A stretch of DNA of 42,455 nucleotides from Acidobacteriota bacterium (GCA_029263335.1 JAJCXS010000054.1:1-42455), one strand, 5' to 3'. Shown: positions 1 to 8,856, counted from the first letter of the stretch. Notes: a model not told the origin generated them from the letters alone. Numbers and translations are program-made.

Positions 1-1
1 C

Positions 2-385
2 GACGCCGGCCCTCGGCGGGATCGAATTGTGCCGCGCGTTGCACTCGCGGTCACCAGCCTGGCCTTCGTTGCATTGATACTCATCCTCGCGGGCCTGACG
101 CCTCCTGGCTTGAGCCAGAAGGCCCTGGTCGCCGAATACGACCGACAGCGGGATGACCCCGACGCCCGTCTGGTCTATGTCGGTGGACAACCAGCATCTG
201 CCGCCTTCTATTCCAACGGCCGAGCGCTGCTCATCGAGGGAACGCTGGCGATCAGCGAGCTGGCTCGCCAGGCGCCGCGCGACTTCTTCGCCGTCCGTAA
301 CCCCCACGATCTGCCGACCACGGTACTGAACAGGACCGAGGAAATCGGCAGATTCGGCGCCTATCGTCTTCTGCGGGAACGATAG
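2..385 (+). CDS. C-terminal end of a polytopic glycosyltransferase (ArnT/PMT-like), partial
   Basis: The reading frame is open to the left edge of the window, so only the last ~127 codons are seen; the GTG at 29 is internal, not the start. It shows one hydrophobic segment (LAVTSLAFVALILILAGL) followed by a soluble tail with 'YVGGQPASAAFYSNGRA'. A final membrane helix followed by a small soluble domain with a 'slpFY' type motif is typical of the C-terminus of ArnT/GT83-like lipid-linked sugar transferases. Those enzymes take a sugar from a polyprenyl phosphate at the outer face of the inner membrane. It converges on a GT2 enzyme of the type that makes such donors, which supports the call. The family assignment is an inference from a short fragment. 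Confidence 0.6.
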   Translation, partial: DAGPRRDRIVPRVALAVTSLAFVALILILAGLTPPGLSQKALVAEYDRQRDDPDARLVYVGGQPASAAFYSNGRALLIEGTLAISELARQAPRDFFAVRNPHDLPTTVLNRTEEIGRFGAYRLLRER

Positions 386-430
386 CCTGACGGCGGAGGT
401 CCGCAATGGCTTGCTGGTCCGTCCCCCGCT

Positions 431-1195
431 CTACTTCGGCGCGGGTTCGCCACGGTTGGCCGGCTCCCGTGTGGTGGCGCCGCGCCCCGATCTGCCCCGA
501 ATCCGGACCAGGTCGAGCGCCATTCGGGCCGCCGTTGTTACCAGGCTGATCTTCGACCCTGGCTGATGGATCCAGTTCACCGGCACCTCCTCGACCCGAT
601 AACCGCGCGTCTTGGCCGCGAGTAGGATCTCTACGTCAAAGCCGAAACCGTCCACCTGCTGTATCGAGAACAACTCGTGCGCTGCCGCTTCGGTGAATAG
701 CTTGAACCCGCACTGAGTATCGGCGAACCCGGTGACCGCGAGCGTCTCTACCAGTCGATGAAACACGCGGCCAATGAAGCGCCGATGCCACTTCGCCGTG
801 ACGGTCACGTCCCGCCCGCGCTTTGCGCGCGAACCGATGGCGATATCAGCGCCGCCGTCGAGCGCAGCCCACAACCGAGCCAGCTCTTCGATCGGCGTGG
901 CGCCATCGGCATCGGTGAACAGCACGCGCGGCGCCGTGGAGGCCAGCACCCCGGCGCGCACCGCCGCACCCTTGCCCCGATTCACCGGGAAACGGATCGA
1001 CCGCACCTGCGAGTGTCGGCTGCTCCATTCGTCGATGACCTTGCCGGTACCGTCGAGGCTGCCGTCGTCGACGACGATGATCTCGGCCGACTCTTCGCGC
1101 CCGGCGAAGTACTCGACGATTTCGCCGAGCGTTGCCGGGAGCCGCTGCTCCTCGTTGAACGCCGGGACCACGACCGCGATGCCGGGCGCGGCCAT
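431..1195 (-). CDS. GT2 family glycosyltransferase, polyprenyl-phosphate sugar synthase type
   Basis: A 254-residue GT-A fold enzyme, probably cytoplasmic or membrane-associated. It would transfer a sugar from a nucleotide sugar to a polyprenyl phosphate, as DPM1/ALG5-like enzymes do. Visible motifs are the N-terminal 'VVVPAFNEEQRLP', 'EIIVVDDGSLDGT', 'NRGKGAAVRAG', the metal-binding 'FTDADGA' and 'GSRAKRGRD', then 'DTQCGFKLF', which is characteristic of this branch. There is no C-terminal membrane domain, so it resembles the soluble DPM1 type. The start is the ATG at 1195, one base after the TGA of the preceding permease gene, so translation is probably coupled. It may supply donor to the glycosyltransferase fragment at 2-385. 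Confidence 0.92.
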   Translation of the reverse strand: MAAPGIAVVVPAFNEEQRLPATLGEIVEYFAGREESAEIIVVDDGSLDGTGKVIDEWSSRHSQVRSIRFPVNRGKGAAVRAGVLASTAPRVLFTDADGATPIEELARLWAALDGGADIAIGSRAKRGRDVTVTAKWHRRFIGRVFHRLVETLAVTGFADTQCGFKLFTEAAAHELFSIQQVDGFGFDVEILLAAKTRGYRVEEVPVNWIHQPGSKISLVTTAARMALDLVRIRGRSGRGATTREPANRGEPAPK

Positions 1196-1196
1196 A

Positions 1197-2402
1197 TCAG
1201 TCGTAGCGCAACGCTTCGATGGGATCGAGCTTCGAGGCGCGGCGCGCCGGATAGAACCCGAACACGACACCAATGGCAGCCGAGAACCCAAAGGCCAGCA
1301 TGACCGAATCCGGCGACACCAGCATTGCCCAGCCGAAGCGAGACCCGAGTTGATCGGAAGCCAGATAACCAAGCGCGATGCCGATGGCGCCGCCGAAACA
1401 CGACAGCGCCACCGCCTCGATGAGGAACTGGAGCTGGATGGCGCTCTTGCGCGCCCCGATGCTCTTGCGAATGCCGATCTCACGCGTGCGCTCGGTCACC
1501 GACACCAACATGATGTTCATGATGCCGATGCCGCCGACGACAAGCGAGATGCCGGCAATGCCGGCCAGCAGCAACGTGAAGGTCTGATTGGCATCCTGCA
1601 TCACCGATAGGAACTCGGTCTGGCGCGAGATCGAGAAATCGTTGTCCACCCCTGGTCGCAGGCGATGTTGCCGCCGCAGGATACTCTCGATCTCTGCCAT
1701 CGCCATGGTGACGTGATCCTCGGAGAGGGCCTCGACGGTCATCGACGAAATGTAGTCGGTACCGAACAGCCGTCGCATCGAGGTCGCCAAGGGCACGATG
1801 ACAATGTTGTCACGCGAGAAAAACGACGAGCCGCCCTTCTCCGGCAGCGTCCCGATGACCTCGAACGATACGCCGTTGAGGCGAATCATCTCGCCAATCG
1901 GGTCGATGTGCGGCGGGAAGAGTCCTTCCTTCACTTCTTTGCCGATCACGGCGAGCCGGCGCGCACCCTCCTGCTCGGTGGCGTTGAAGAACCGACCCGA
2001 CTCGAGCGCCCAGTTGTTCATCTCGAGGTACCCGACCCAGGTGCCGAGCACCGAGGTGCTCGAACCCGACGCGTTCTTGTACTCCAGCTGGGCGTTCTGC
2101 GACAACTCCGGGATCACGCGCCCGATCGACGTTGAGTTCTCGATGATCTCGAACACGTCGTCGATCGGCATGCGAGCGCCGCGGGACGATCGCCCCCACC
2201 CTCCGCCGGATCGCACCGACAAGTTGTTGGCACCGAGGCCCTCGAGCTGGCTGTTGACCGCTGCCTGGGCACCCGCTCCCAGAGCCACCATGGTAATCAC
2301 CGCGCCAACGCCGATGATGACGCCGAGCATGGTGAGGATCGAACGCATCAGGTTCGAACGAAGCGACTGCAGAGCTACGGCGAGAATTTCGAAGAAAAGC
2401 AT
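1197..2402 (-). CDS. MacB-like ABC transporter permease (FtsX domain)
   Basis: A 401-residue inner-membrane permease without a fused ATPase. It has the classic layout: a first helix near residues 22-42 after 'SLRSNLMRSILTMLGV', a large periplasmic MacB_PCD-type domain, then three C-terminal helices with the FtsX signature 'TERTREIGIRKSIGARK' and the end 'PARRASKLDPIEALRYD'. MacB-type permeases work with an ATPase and a periplasmic adaptor in mechanotransmission or efflux. No ATPase gene is in this window. The only adaptor is 25 kb away (26183-27889), and both genes carry the same 17-base upstream site. The GT2 gene follows after one base. The start is ATG; its ribosome site is weak (a GAG four bases upstream). 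Confidence 0.92.
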   Translation of the reverse strand: MLFFEILAVALQSLRSNLMRSILTMLGVIIGVGAVITMVALGAGAQAAVNSQLEGLGANNLSVRSGGGWGRSSRGARMPIDDVFEIIENSTSIGRVIPELSQNAQLEYKNASGSSTSVLGTWVGYLEMNNWALESGRFFNATEQEGARRLAVIGKEVKEGLFPPHIDPIGEMIRLNGVSFEVIGTLPEKGGSSFFSRDNIVIVPLATSMRRLFGTDYISSMTVEALSEDHVTMAMAEIESILRRQHRLRPGVDNDFSISRQTEFLSVMQDANQTFTLLLAGIAGISLVVGGIGIMNIMLVSVTERTREIGIRKSIGARKSAIQLQFLIEAVALSCFGGAIGIALGYLASDQLGSRFGWAMLVSPDSVMLAFGFSAAIGVVFGFYPARRASKLDPIEALRYD

Positions 2403-2412
2403 GTCTCAAGCG

Positions 2413-2433
2413 TGCAGTCTGACGGTGGGTCCG
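2413..2433. repeat. 21-base exact repeat, copy 1
   Basis: This 21-base stretch, starting TGCAGTCTGACGG, lies in the leader of the MacB-like permease, 10 bases before its start codon. It recurs exactly at 23480-23500 inside the first TPR-CHAT gene, in the same orientation. An exact match this long is unlikely but not impossible by chance in 42 kb of GC-rich DNA. I know of no function for it. Confidence 0.5.
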
Positions 2434-2448
2434 GGCAAGCCGGAGGCC

Positions 2449-2463
2449 GTAAAGAGTTGTAAA
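2449..2463 (-). promoter_or_regulatory. GTAAA-N5-GTAAA direct-repeat site upstream of the MacB-like permease
   Basis: The plus strand reads gtaaagagttgtaaagg from 2449; the repeat itself is GTAAA, five bases, GTAAA. It ends 46 bases before the permease start at 2402, in the gap after the ADOP gene. The same 17 bases occur upstream of the adaptor gene at 27965. A direct repeat with a 10-base period suits a response regulator bound as a tandem dimer on one face of the helix. The spacing matches the published CpxR box of enterobacteria, but no CpxR homologue is in the window, so the regulator is unknown. Confidence 0.55.
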
Positions 2464-2495
2464 GGGCCACCTGACTCCGGCCCCAGCCGCCCGGT

Positions 2496-5234
2496 TCAGT
2501 CGGCCCGCAACGCCTGGATGGGGTCGACCGCCGCTGCCCGCAACGCCGGATTCGCTGCCGCCAGCACACCAACGACAAACAGCGCGCCGCCGGCAACGAC
2601 ATAGGTCAACGGATCGGCCGAGGCCACGCCGAACAGGAGACTCGACAGCAGCCGCGTGACCCAGATGGCCCCCGCGATGCCGACGGCCACCCCGGCGCCC
2701 GACAGCCAGAGAGCGTTCCGGACGACGAGCCAGACAATGTCGCGCCCGCGCGCGCCGGTAGCCTTGCGGATACCGATTTCCTGCGTTCGCTGCCGCGCGC
2801 TGTAGCTGATCACGCCGTACAGACCGGTCGCCGACAGCAGCAGCGCCAGCCCAGAGAAGACTGCGAGAACCCGCGACAGCAACCGGCCGTCGTGCGACTC
2901 CGCCATGATCACCGACGTCAGTTCGCGCCCCGAGTGCGTGAAGATGGCGTCGACATCGGCGTCCACCACACGCTCCACGGCACGCGCCGCATCACCTACC
3001 GTCGCCCGCTCCGCGACACGTCCCACGAAATTCATGCCCCAGAAGGGCCGGTGCCAGTGCGGCACGTAGATCTGTGGCGTACCGAGATCGCGTATGCCGT
3101 CTTGCCGTGTGTGGCTGGCTACGGCCACCACACGCGCGAGAACGCGATCCACTGGAGTGGGGTTCTGCATGTCGAAATCGATCCACAGACTTCGTCCTAG
3201 CGCGCTCTCTCCGGGCCACAGCCGCTCGGCGATCTGCTCGTCGATGATGACCTCGCCGTCGGCACTGGCAGGCCATGCAGGGAAAAAGTCGCGACCTTCT
3301 ATCAACGGGATGCGCATGGTCTCGAAGTAACCTGGCAGGACGACGTTGAAAGTGGCCCGGTGGTCATTGCCTTCGAGCTCCGCCACGGTGCGACCATAAC
3401 CGTCGACGTCGAATCCACCGTGCGTCGGCAGCACGAAGATTGCGCTCGCGGCCGCGAACTCCGGCTGTCGACCTACCTCAGCCGCAACGTCGCGGAAGAA
3501 CTCGTAGCGCGGCGGCCCGAGCGCAATGCTGGTCTGGTCCATCTCCACCTTGAAGGTGAAGACGTTCTCCGGGTCGAAGCCCAGATCGACGCGCGCAAGA
3601 TTGGCGACCGTGCGCAGCATCAGGCCCGCGCCGACCAGCAGGACCACGGCGACCGCCGTCTGAATGATCGTCAACGCACGGCGGCCACCGGCACCCTTGC
3701 GTGAGCCGGCTAGCCGCGCGCCGTGCCGCAGCTGGTCCACGAGGTGTCCACCTCCGCGCCCCTGCAAGAGGATCAAACCAGCCGCCAGCGACCCGGCGAG
3801 CACGGTCGCGCCCAGGGTAAACACCACGGTGCCTGCGCCGACATTGATCTCGTTGGCCCGCGGCAAGACGTCGCTGGCCAGCGCTCTCACGGCACTCACC
3901 GAGATGGCCGCCAGGGCGAGACCGCCAACGGCTCCGATGGCTGCCAGCACCAGCGACTCGACCAACACAAGACGAGCCACCCGCAGCGTGCTGGCGCCGA
4001 GAGCCTGCCTAACGGCCAGGTCTCTCTCGCGGGCTCGGCTCCGTGCCAAAGCCAAACTGCCCACGTTGGCACAGGAGATCAACAGGACGAGCGTGACCGC
4101 TACCCCGAGGGCCGTGAGCAACGGTCTCACGCCGGCGGTCAGATGTTTCTTCAACGGCGTCAACTCGATCCTCGCCGGCCCCTCGCCATAGGTGTCGGGA
4201 CGCTCCTCGAACCAGGACAAGGCCATCGCGGCGAGCGCGGCCCGTGCCTGGTCGAGATCGAGATCCTCGCGCAGGCGGACCACGGTGCGCAGGTAATGGG
4301 TATCGGCGTTGTCACCGACGATGTGGTACGCCCTGGTCCACAGGTCGGCGCGCACCGGGACCCCGTCGCGCGGATCCAACAACAGCCTGATGTCGGGCGG
4401 CAGTACACCGACGATCGTCTTGTCGCGATGTTCGACCGTCAGCCTCTTACCAATCACGCTCGCATCTGCTCCGAGGGCTCTCGTCCAGTACTCGTGTGAC
4501 ACGAGGTATCCGAGCGCCTCACCCCCATCGCCGTCGCGATCGTCGGCGGTGATCGAGCGTCCCAGGATTGGAGAAACACCAAGTGTCGGCAGCAGGCCCG
4601 TGGTGACCTCGATCCCTTGCACCTTCTCGGGCCGGTCCACGCCGGTAACATCGAGATCTATCGGGAGTACCTCGCCATAGTTCGGCCGAATCCCCCCGAC
4701 GCCGGAGAAGATGTCCGTACGGCGCTCGAGCTGCTCAAACTCACCCCAAGAAAGCCCGTGCCACAACCGGCCGTCGTGGGGAACGATACGGACCGCAGCC
4801 AGTTGCCCCGCATCGGGATATGGCAACTCGCGGAGCGCCACGGACTCGATAATCGTGAAGGCCACCGCGGTGATGCCGATGCCCGCGCTGAGCGTGATAG
4901 CAGCCGCTGAGGTGTAACCCGGGCTGCGCCACAGATCGCGCGCGGCGCTCGCCAGGTCGAGCATGATGCCGCCCAGCGCGGAACGGCGGTACTGACGAGC
5001 CGTGTTCGAGCTGCCGCACCAGGGAACGGCCACGGCAACCCGCTCCAGAGCGGCACTGCCCACGGCCTCGACCAGAAGCCGCAGCCGACGCTGCCACTCG
5101 TGCCGGCGACCACTTATCGAGGAGGCCTCTTCCCAGTCCGCGATGAAGTGACGGACGAAGGCGGGGCCGTACTGCTCGCGAAAACTCCCCGGGAATAGCC
5201 GGAGTACTGCCTGTGCCCACCGGTGACCATTCAT
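2496..5234 (-). CDS. ADOP-family long ABC permease (PadR-linked)
   Basis: A 912-residue inner-membrane protein of the duplicated orphan permease type: two MacB_PCD/FtsX halves in one chain and no ATPase gene nearby. An N-terminal cytoplasmic region of about 90 residues ('WAQAVLRLFPGSFREQYG') is typical of the family. The first helix follows 'ARDLWRSPGYTSAAAITLSAGIG'. The FtsX segments include 'ARSRARERDLAVRQALGAS' in the middle and 'RQRTQEIGIRKATGARG' near the end, closing with 'AVDPIQALRAD'. Its ATG overlaps the TGA of the PadR gene by four bases (ATGA), with AGGAGG seven bases upstream. The role is inferred as transport or envelope stress; the substrate is unknown. Confidence 0.93.
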   Translation of the reverse strand: MNGHRWAQAVLRLFPGSFREQYGPAFVRHFIADWEEASSISGRRHEWQRRLRLLVEAVGSAALERVAVAVPWCGSSNTARQYRRSALGGIMLDLASAARDLWRSPGYTSAAAITLSAGIGITAVAFTIIESVALRELPYPDAGQLAAVRIVPHDGRLWHGLSWGEFEQLERRTDIFSGVGGIRPNYGEVLPIDLDVTGVDRPEKVQGIEVTTGLLPTLGVSPILGRSITADDRDGDGGEALGYLVSHEYWTRALGADASVIGKRLTVEHRDKTIVGVLPPDIRLLLDPRDGVPVRADLWTRAYHIVGDNADTHYLRTVVRLREDLDLDQARAALAAMALSWFEERPDTYGEGPARIELTPLKKHLTAGVRPLLTALGVAVTLVLLISCANVGSLALARSRARERDLAVRQALGASTLRVARLVLVESLVLAAIGAVGGLALAAISVSAVRALASDVLPRANEINVGAGTVVFTLGATVLAGSLAAGLILLQGRGGGHLVDQLRHGARLAGSRKGAGGRRALTIIQTAVAVVLLVGAGLMLRTVANLARVDLGFDPENVFTFKVEMDQTSIALGPPRYEFFRDVAAEVGRQPEFAAASAIFVLPTHGGFDVDGYGRTVAELEGNDHRATFNVVLPGYFETMRIPLIEGRDFFPAWPASADGEVIIDEQIAERLWPGESALGRSLWIDFDMQNPTPVDRVLARVVAVASHTRQDGIRDLGTPQIYVPHWHRPFWGMNFVGRVAERATVGDAARAVERVVDADVDAIFTHSGRELTSVIMAESHDGRLLSRVLAVFSGLALLLSATGLYGVISYSARQRTQEIGIRKATGARGRDIVWLVVRNALWLSGAGVAVGIAGAIWVTRLLSSLLFGVASADPLTYVVAGGALFVVGVLAAANPALRAAAVDPIQALRAD

Positions 5235-5599
5235 CGATCGCCTCCTCCGACAACGCGCGAGGTGGCGTCGACGAAACGCCGCAGCCTGCTCGTCTCCAGC
5301 TCCAGCACTTCGCGACCCAGGTCGGTGAGCCGAAAATACACACGCCGCTCATCATCGAGGGCCGGATCTGGTCGCTCCGGCGCCTCCTCGATAAGCCGGG
5401 CTTCGGTGAGCTGACGGATCGAGCGATAAAGGCTGCCCGCGCCGGGGTCGGAGGCGCCGTCAGAGATTCGTCGAATCTCCTTCTTGACGGCGTACCCATG
5501 ACGCGTCCCGCTGGCCAGAGCCACCAGAACAAGGTAGTGACGATTGCTCAGTGGCAGTAATTCGAGAGCATGGGTGGAAATAGGTGCGTTCATGGCCAT
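5231..5599 (-). CDS. PadR-family transcriptional regulator
   Basis: A 122-residue winged-helix repressor-type protein with the family pattern 'YLVLVALASGTRHGYAVKKEIRR', 'GAGSLYRSIRQLTEARLIEE' and a wing ending 'RRVYFRLTDLGREVLELE'. The start is set at the ATG at 5599 (MAMNAPIST); a second ATG two codons later is equally possible, and the longer upstream frame does not look coding. It lies directly upstream of, and overlaps by four bases, the long permease, as is usual for PadR-ADOP pairs. It probably represses its own operon by binding the palindrome at 5658-5677 just upstream. Confidence 0.92.
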   Translation of the reverse strand: MAMNAPISTHALELLPLSNRHYLVLVALASGTRHGYAVKKEIRRISDGASDPGAGSLYRSIRQLTEARLIEEAPERPDPALDDERRVYFRLTDLGREVLELETSRLRRFVDATSRVVGGGDR

Positions 5600-5657
5600 T
5601 GATCTGTTGCGGCGCAGGGATGGTCGGTCCAGAGAAACTGCTTCTCGGATTGTTCGA

Positions 5658-5677
5658 CTATACCAAATTTGTACTAG
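5658..5677 (-). promoter_or_regulatory. Candidate PadR operator with a -10 element
   Basis: A 20-base imperfect palindrome centred on CAAATTTG, with CTA and TAG arms (14 of 20 positions symmetric). On the minus strand it overlaps TATAGT, a good -10 hexamer, about 58 bases before the PadR start. A repressor bound here would block the promoter. That PadR binds it is inferred from position and symmetry. Confidence 0.45.
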
Positions 5678-5754
5678 CTTGCGTCGGTGTGGTTTCCGCG
5701 AGCCCACCGCCGAGCCGGCTCATCGCCCCGTACGTCACGGCGATCGTGCAAGAA

Positions 5755-8418
5755 CTACTTTCTGAGCAGTTCCGCCGGGGACACCGTGGTGGCACGAGCA
5801 AACCGCATCACCGCGGCCAGCAGCGTGGCGGAGGCCACCCCCAACGCCGGCACCAACACCTCGGCGAAGCCCGCTGTCTGCACGGCGACTCCGCCCCCCA
5901 CAGCGGACGGCATCAGCAAGAAGGCCACATACGAGCCGGCCGCGGCCCCCGCGACCAGGTAGACGGCCGGCCACGCCACAAGCTGCAGCAGCACTCGCCA
6001 GCGAGTCGCCCCCACAGCCTGTCTGATCGCGATCTCGCGCAGACGCGAGGTCGCCTCCACGCCGGCCACCCCCAGCGCCCCCAGAATGACGATGATGATC
6101 GCCACCGCCGCGAGCACCGCCAGCGCGGCCAAGACGAACCGTGACCGGCTCAGGTATCGATCCACATGATCGCCAAGGCGCCGCGGCTGCAATATCGGAA
6201 TTCGCGGATCGACCGTCGCCAGAACGTCGCGCACGGATTCGAGCACGTCACCCGCCGCCGCCGCCGAGGAACGTATGACGACGACATAACGGCCCAGGCT
6301 GAGCTGCCCGATGGGTACCCAGGCGGTAAACACGGCCGGCCCGAGCGCGCTCCCGGCGGTGTCCTCGACCACACCGACGATTGTGCGCGAGGTATCGCCA
6401 ACCTCCACCTGTTTCCCCACGGCGCCGTCAGGGAACAGCGACTCCGCCGCATACCGATTGAGCACCACAACAGGAGCGCTGCTAGCCGTGTCGCAGTTTT
6501 CGATCGGCCGCCCGGCGAGCACCGGCACGCCGAGGGCAGCGTGATAGTCCCCCGAAACGGCATTGCGCTTGCCCACGTACACATCTGCACGATCGCCCGA
6601 TTCCGCGACGGCAAGCTCGACCGACCACGCGAGATCGAGCGGCAGATTGTGGGCCAGCGCGGCACTCTCCACATTCGGCAACTCCCGCAGCCCCGCCAGC
6701 ACGGCGTCGACGAACTGGCCGCGTGCCGTCGCGTCGGGGTATCGCGATGGTGGCGGCGCCACGCCGAGCACCAACCGATTGTCGGTGTCGAACCCGAGAG
6801 GTGTGTCATGCAGTTCAGAGAACGCCCGCAGCGAAGACGACGCGCCGAACAGCAGCACGGCCCCGAGTGCCACCTGCACGGCGAGCAGTAGGCGGCCGCC
6901 GTTGGCGGGCAAGTTCTGCCGCCGCAGATCCGGCTCCATCACCCAGCGACGAATCCGGAGCCACGCCGGAACGGCCGCGCACAGCAAGACTGTGGCAAAC
7001 GTGATGCCCACAGCCCACAGCACGTCCATCGGGCGCAGTACCAGCTCGTCGAGACGGGGCACTTCAACCGGGGTCAAGGCAACGATGAGAGGCAGCAGGA
7101 GCCAAGCGCCGATGACCCCCAGAGTGGCAGCAACGGCAGCGAGAACAATTGCCTCGGCGGCCACGAGTCCGGACAGGCGCCGAGCGGGTGCGCCGAGCGC
7201 GGCCAAGGTAGCGAACTGTGGACCACGTGCCAGCGCGCGAGCCCCGAGCACGACGCCCGTGTTGGTGCACGCCACGATAACCAGGAGAACCGCTGAGAAC
7301 AGCAACTGCCACAGCGCCCCCTTCGTGCCTTGCGTGATCTGCTCCTCAGCACCGCGGACCAACGTGGTCGGCGGGTCGTTGGCGGTGTACCCCGGCGTGT
7401 TGACCTCGAGCGCCCGCAGCTCGGCCTGCGCGCTCGCCGGGCTCGCCCCGGGAGCGAGGCGCCCGATCACGTCCATGACGCCCATGTCGTGAGCCATCAT
7501 GTCGTGAGCTTCGCGAAACGGAACCCACAGCTCGGCGGTGCGGTACGCATCATTCCAGAATCGTGGAGCCCAGAACTCCCTGGCGCTGACACCGACCACC
7601 GTGTATTCGCGCGCCGAACCCGACGGATCACTGGCGGCGAGGTTCAGATCCTCCAGACGAATCGTGCGCCCGACAACGCCGACATCGGCGCCGAAGCGCG
7701 TTCGCCACAGGCGATCCGAGAGCACGACCGTAAGTGGCGCATCACCGCGATAATCATCGTCCGACAGGAGTCGTCCGGCCCCGGCAACACCGCCCAGCAA
7801 GTCGAAGTAGCCGCGCGTCACCCGCAGGCCACCGACCTCCTGGGGTTGACCGTCCCCCACGAGGTTGAAGGGAAACCCCAGCTGTGCGGCAATGACGTCG
7901 AACGAGTCGGCCGCGTTCCGATACATCTCCAGGTCGTTCCATGAACTGGAATTGAACCTCTCGGTTGATCCGGGCGCGATGGCCGAGAAGATTACGGCGA
8001 GCCTCCCCGGCTGCTCGAACGGCAAGGGCGACAGCAGGACTGTGCGCACGAACGACATCCCGACGGCACTGGCGAACGTCGCACCGGCGAGCGCCAGCAC
8101 CACCGCCGGCCCGGCCCCGGTTGACCGCACACCACGGACCGCGAGGCGCAGTTCGAAGACACTGAAGAACGTTGGCGACCGCCGGCGGCGACGCACCAGA
8201 GCACGTCGCAGACGGAATGTGCCGGCCGAGAACACCTGCCTCCATATCCACAGACACTCGCGCAGGCGCCAACGGCTCGGGGGCGAGAACATCCGACGCG
8301 CTTCCTGATCGATCTCTTCGCCAAGCGCCGCGGCGTAGTCCGCTGGTAGCACCGCGTGCAGTAGATGGCGCGCCCATGCCGGCACTCGAGAGTCGGATCC
8401 GCGGACTGGGCTCGTCAT
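5755..8418 (-). CDS. ADOP-family long ABC permease (PadR-linked), second copy
   Basis: An 887-residue permease of the same family as the one at 2496-5234 but clearly diverged. It has an N-terminal cytoplasmic region, first helix near 'GPAVVLALAGATFASAVGMS', an extracytoplasmic domain with 'GYFDLLGGVAGAGRLLSDDD', middle helices around 'LLFSAVLLVIVACTNTG', and C-terminal 'EATSRLREIAIRQAVGATRWR' ending 'TTVSPAELLRK'. It starts at an ATG one base after the PadR stop codon, so it is probably translationally coupled. No ATPase gene is adjacent. The substrate is unknown. Confidence 0.93.
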   Translation of the reverse strand: MTSPVRGSDSRVPAWARHLLHAVLPADYAAALGEEIDQEARRMFSPPSRWRLRECLWIWRQVFSAGTFRLRRALVRRRRRSPTFFSVFELRLAVRGVRSTGAGPAVVLALAGATFASAVGMSFVRTVLLSPLPFEQPGRLAVIFSAIAPGSTERFNSSSWNDLEMYRNAADSFDVIAAQLGFPFNLVGDGQPQEVGGLRVTRGYFDLLGGVAGAGRLLSDDDYRGDAPLTVVLSDRLWRTRFGADVGVVGRTIRLEDLNLAASDPSGSAREYTVVGVSAREFWAPRFWNDAYRTAELWVPFREAHDMMAHDMGVMDVIGRLAPGASPASAQAELRALEVNTPGYTANDPPTTLVRGAEEQITQGTKGALWQLLFSAVLLVIVACTNTGVVLGARALARGPQFATLAALGAPARRLSGLVAAEAIVLAAVAATLGVIGAWLLLPLIVALTPVEVPRLDELVLRPMDVLWAVGITFATVLLCAAVPAWLRIRRWVMEPDLRRQNLPANGGRLLLAVQVALGAVLLFGASSSLRAFSELHDTPLGFDTDNRLVLGVAPPPSRYPDATARGQFVDAVLAGLRELPNVESAALAHNLPLDLAWSVELAVAESGDRADVYVGKRNAVSGDYHAALGVPVLAGRPIENCDTASSAPVVVLNRYAAESLFPDGAVGKQVEVGDTSRTIVGVVEDTAGSALGPAVFTAWVPIGQLSLGRYVVVIRSSAAAAGDVLESVRDVLATVDPRIPILQPRRLGDHVDRYLSRSRFVLAALAVLAAVAIIIVILGALGVAGVEATSRLREIAIRQAVGATRWRVLLQLVAWPAVYLVAGAAAGSYVAFLLMPSAVGGGVAVQTAGFAEVLVPALGVASATLLAAVMRFARATTVSPAELLRK

Positions 8419-8419
8419 C

Positions 8420-8731
8420 TCAGACCGTCAGGCCCGCGGCCATTCTGGCCGCCATGTCCCGTGTTGCTCGCAACCGCTCGCGGCCGGCGTGAGTAACGGA
8501 AAAGCAGCGCCGTGGCCTCCCCCCCGTGGGCGGCGTTGCCCCGTCGAAACTGCGCACCAGGCCATCGTCCTCGAGCCTCACCAGGGTGACGTAGATCGCG
8601 CTGATGGTCACATCACGGCCGGCGACCTCGATGAGTTCCTGGCGGACCCGCGCGCCGTAGGCGTCCGAGCCCAGACGCAACAGCGCCAACATGATGAGTT
8701 GCTGCAGTTCTCCGAGCGCTTCCTTGGACAT
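8420..8731 (-). CDS. PadR-family transcriptional regulator, second copy
   Basis: A 103-residue PadR protein of the short type: 'LGELQQLIMLALLRLGSDAYGARV', 'ISAIYVTLVRLEDDGLVRS' and 'GGRPRRCFSVTHAGRERL'. It opens the operon with the 887-residue permease. It is distinct from the PadR at 5231-5599, which suggests separate signals for the two permeases. No strong Shine-Dalgarno sequence precedes the ATG. A near-perfect 13-base palindrome ends nine bases upstream and is the likely autoregulatory site. Confidence 0.92.
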   Translation of the reverse strand: MSKEALGELQQLIMLALLRLGSDAYGARVRQELIEVAGRDVTISAIYVTLVRLEDDGLVRSFDGATPPTGGRPRRCFSVTHAGRERLRATRDMAARMAAGLTV

Positions 8732-8740
8732 GCACTGAAA

Positions 8741-8753
8741 GTTACATTGTCAC
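8741..8753 (-). promoter_or_regulatory. Candidate operator of the second PadR gene
   Basis: The sequence gttacattgtcac is a 13-base palindrome (GT-n-ACA-n-TGT-n-AC) with one mismatched pair. It lies nine bases before the PadR start codon, so a bound dimer would cover the transcription or translation start. Binding by this PadR is inferred from position. Confidence 0.45.
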
Positions 8754-8856
8754 TTCCGGGTCCTGCAAGTCCGTAGCGGGTCCCGGCTGTTTCTCGGGCT
8801 GCCGCGCACTATCCTTCTGCCTCGTTACATCCCGCACTGCCTAGGAGATGCTCCCG

